From the NCBI GenBank assembly GCA_021648465.1, contig JAKISR010000081.1, positions 1-5,856 on the forward strand: a DNA stretch of 5,856 bases, given 5' to 3'. Position 1 is the stretch's first letter. Every line of letters starts with the position of its first letter. The position numbers were made by a program, and so were the translations under genes. Below, piece by piece: positions 4,672 through 5,856 of this stretch. Origin of the DNA: Sulfurimonas sp. (lineage in GTDB: Bacteria > Campylobacterota > Campylobacteria > Campylobacterales > Sulfurimonadaceae). The notes beneath the pieces are model-generated. The model saw only the letters and a program-made list of their open reading frames with translations, had not been told where the DNA came from and made no database searches.

Positions 4672-5668
4672 TCTCAATAGCCCAGCCAATAGTCTCTTTA
4701 GCATACATAGGAATAACGCCAGAATAATTATCTGGTACTACAAAAGGACGATTTTCTAAAATAATCTCTTTAAATTCAGGGCAAATTCTATAAATACTTT
4801 GTGCGTTATCACTAACAAATGTTTGGAGATTATCAAGCTTGTTATATTGGTCAAAAATTTCACATAAAAGTTGTAGGGCAATAGGTGCTGTAAAAACTCC
4901 AGCTGCACATCCACTACTCTCTTTTTTATCTTTAGGATGAGGAGCAGAATCTGAACCAAACATTACTTTTGGATGAGCTTTCAATGCAATATTTAAAAGC
5001 GCATCTAAATCTTCTGGTCTTTTTGCAATTGGTTTACAAAAGTTATGTGGCATCATCATTCCACCAATAACATCATCAAGTGTTAAAAGTAAGTGATGAA
5101 CTGTAATAGTTGCATAAAGATTATCATGTTTATCTAACATTTCAACCGCTGCTTTTGTAGTGATATGTTCCATAATGATTTTTAGATTAGGAAACGAAGT
5201 AGCTAGAGATTCATAAACACTCATAAACTCAGCTTCTCTATCCATCACGAAACCATCAGTTTCACCATGAACACAAAGAGGAATCTCTAAAGCACTCATA
5301 GCTTCAAGAGTAGGACGCATCTTTTCTATGTCAAAAGATGAAACACCATCTTCTGAGTTTGTAGTGATACCAGCAGGATAAAGTTTAATAGCAGTTATTT
5401 CATCAGCAACACTCTCTAGAAATGCTTTGTCATAATTTTTATAAAAAATTGTCATATATGGCTCAAAATAATCATTTGGAACAGCAGCCATAATACGTTC
5501 TTTATAAGCTTTTACATCTTTTAAGCTTGTTACAGGAGGAACTAAATTTGGCATGATGATAGCACCACTAAAACTGTAAGCGGTAAGTGGAGCAATATTT
5601 TCAAGCATAACCCCATCACGAAGATGAAGGTGCATATCAAGTGGCATTAAAAGAGTATGAGTTTTCAT
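4661..5668 (-). CDS. pyrC: Dihydroorotase (class II PyrC)
   Basis: PyrC catalyses the reversible cyclisation of N-carbamoyl-L-aspartate to L-dihydroorotate, the third step of de novo pyrimidine synthesis, in the cytoplasm. The 335-residue length is close to E. coli PyrC (348). The binuclear zinc site is complete: H13 and H15 in LDMHLHLRDG, the carboxylated lysine K95 in AIKLYPAG, H134 in CVHGETDG, H168 in IMEHIT, and the catalytic aspartate D240 in FGSDSAPHPKDKK. The substrate-binding arginine R17 follows the HLH motif. The flexible loop and the C-terminal RPFVVPDNY segment are also present. The start is ATG at 5666-5668 with AGGA 7 bases upstream. It lies 37 bases after the upstream sugar-phosphate mutase and overlaps the response regulator start by 11 bases, so pyrC heads or belongs to the transcript that continues to exbD. 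Confidence 0.98.
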   Translation of the reverse strand: MKTHTLLMPLDMHLHLRDGVMLENIAPLTAYSFSGAIIMPNLVPPVTSLKDVKAYKERIMAAVPNDYFEPYMTIFYKNYDKAFLESVADEITAIKLYPAGITTNSEDGVSSFDIEKMRPTLEAMSALEIPLCVHGETDGFVMDREAEFMSVYESLATSFPNLKIIMEHITTKAAVEMLDKHDNLYATITVHHLLLTLDDVIGGMMMPHNFCKPIAKRPEDLDALLNIALKAHPKVMFGSDSAPHPKDKKESSGCAAGVFTAPIALQLLCEIFDQYNKLDNLQTFVSDNAQSIYRICPEFKEIILENRPFVVPDNYSGVIPMYAKETIGWAIENVE

Positions 5669-5698
5669 AAGTTTGTCCTGTTTATAAATAGTTTTGAA

Positions 5699-5704
5699 AT
5701 TATA
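5699..5704 (-). promoter_or_regulatory. Candidate -10 box for the pyrC to exbD transcript
   Basis: A perfect TATAAT on the minus strand lies just after the stop codon of the sugar-phosphate mutase and 30 bases before the pyrC ATG. Transcription would start about 24 bases before the ATG. No terminator hairpin separates the mutase from pyrC, so read-through from upstream is also possible. Confidence 0.45.
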
Positions 5705-5705
5705 A

Positions 5706-5856
5706 CTAAATAGAGCTTTTTGCTTCTAAAATCAAATCATTTATAGCTTTTTCATAAGTTAAAACATCCTCTTGAGAGATTGATTCAAATCTTGTAACCA
5801 AAACAGGGGTTGTGTTTGAAGCTCTTACAAGTCCCCAACCATTTTCAAAATTTATG
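5706..5856 (-). CDS. Phosphomannomutase/phosphoglucomutase, C-terminal end only
   Basis: Only the last 49 residues are in the window, ending at TAG (5706-5708). The segment NGWGLVRASNTTPVLVTRFE is the phosphate-binding loop of domain 4 of alpha-D-phosphohexomutases (family pattern GWxLVRxSNTxPxLxxRFE). It contacts the phosphate of the sugar substrate. The RASNT motif fits the bifunctional PMM/PGM group (AlgC/ManB-like) rather than GlmM, whose loop is RxSGTE. The enzyme interconverts the 1- and 6-phosphates of mannose or glucose for surface polysaccharide precursors. A short helical tail (about 25 residues) ends the protein. The exact subfamily and symbol cannot be fixed from this fragment. 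Confidence 0.93.
   Translation of the reverse strand, partial: INFENGWGLVRASNTTPVLVTRFESISQEDVLTYEKAINDLILEAKSSI

Noticed and set aside
4672..4704. Upstream ATG start for the response regulator (11 extra residues)
   Set aside because: The family begins at the KILLLEDD strand just after the ATG at 4669-4671; the extra residues are encoded by the pyrC end read in another frame.
4756..4959. 67-codon minus-strand open frame in another frame of pyrC
   Set aside because: Entirely inside pyrC, which is complete with all zinc ligands; an out-of-frame shadow.

Overview
The window looks like chromosomal DNA from a member of the Campylobacterota (the former Epsilonproteobacteria, for example a Sulfurimonas- or Arcobacter-like organism). 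The evidence is indirect: AT-rich DNA, tightly packed and overlapping genes, T-rich promoter regions with TATAAT-like -10 boxes, short ExbB (150 residues) and ExbD (130 residues) proteins of the Helicobacter/Campylobacter type, and a class II dihydroorotase. No rRNA or tRNA gene is present to fix the genus.

The right half (2346 to 5856) is a run of minus-strand genes read from right to left. They are the C-terminus of a phosphomannomutase/phosphoglucomutase, pyrC (dihydroorotase), an OmpR-type response regulator, a small membrane histidine kinase, exbB and exbD. From pyrC onward each gene overlaps the next or lies within 4 bases of it, so pyrC to exbD is very probably one transcript. A TATAAT box just before pyrC is a likely promoter. 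The two-component system sits between a pyrimidine-biosynthesis gene and a proton-motive-force energiser (ExbB/ExbD), and no tonB follows.

The centre (1526 to 2342) holds a divergent pair: tpx (thiol peroxidase) on the minus strand and a 77-residue single-pass membrane protein of unknown function on the plus strand. They share a 73-base intergenic region with candidate promoters in both directions. The small gene runs convergently into exbD with 3 bases between the stop codons.

The left part contains an intact but edge-truncated mscS-type mechanosensitive channel gene (1 to 766, minus). Between it and tpx is about 760 bases without an intact gene. This gap holds a decayed minus-strand gene broken into three reading frames (about 853 to 1210), abutting the C-terminal remnant of an IS3-like transposase on the plus strand (about 1201 to 1356). 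It also contains a 12-bp inverted repeat and a weak terminator-like hairpin after tpx. I read it as a scar of mobile-element activity and gene decay.

Nothing here clearly amounts to a new system. The points most worth a second look are the two-component/ExbBD overlap operon without TonB, the decayed gene of unknown family, and the orphan small membrane protein.
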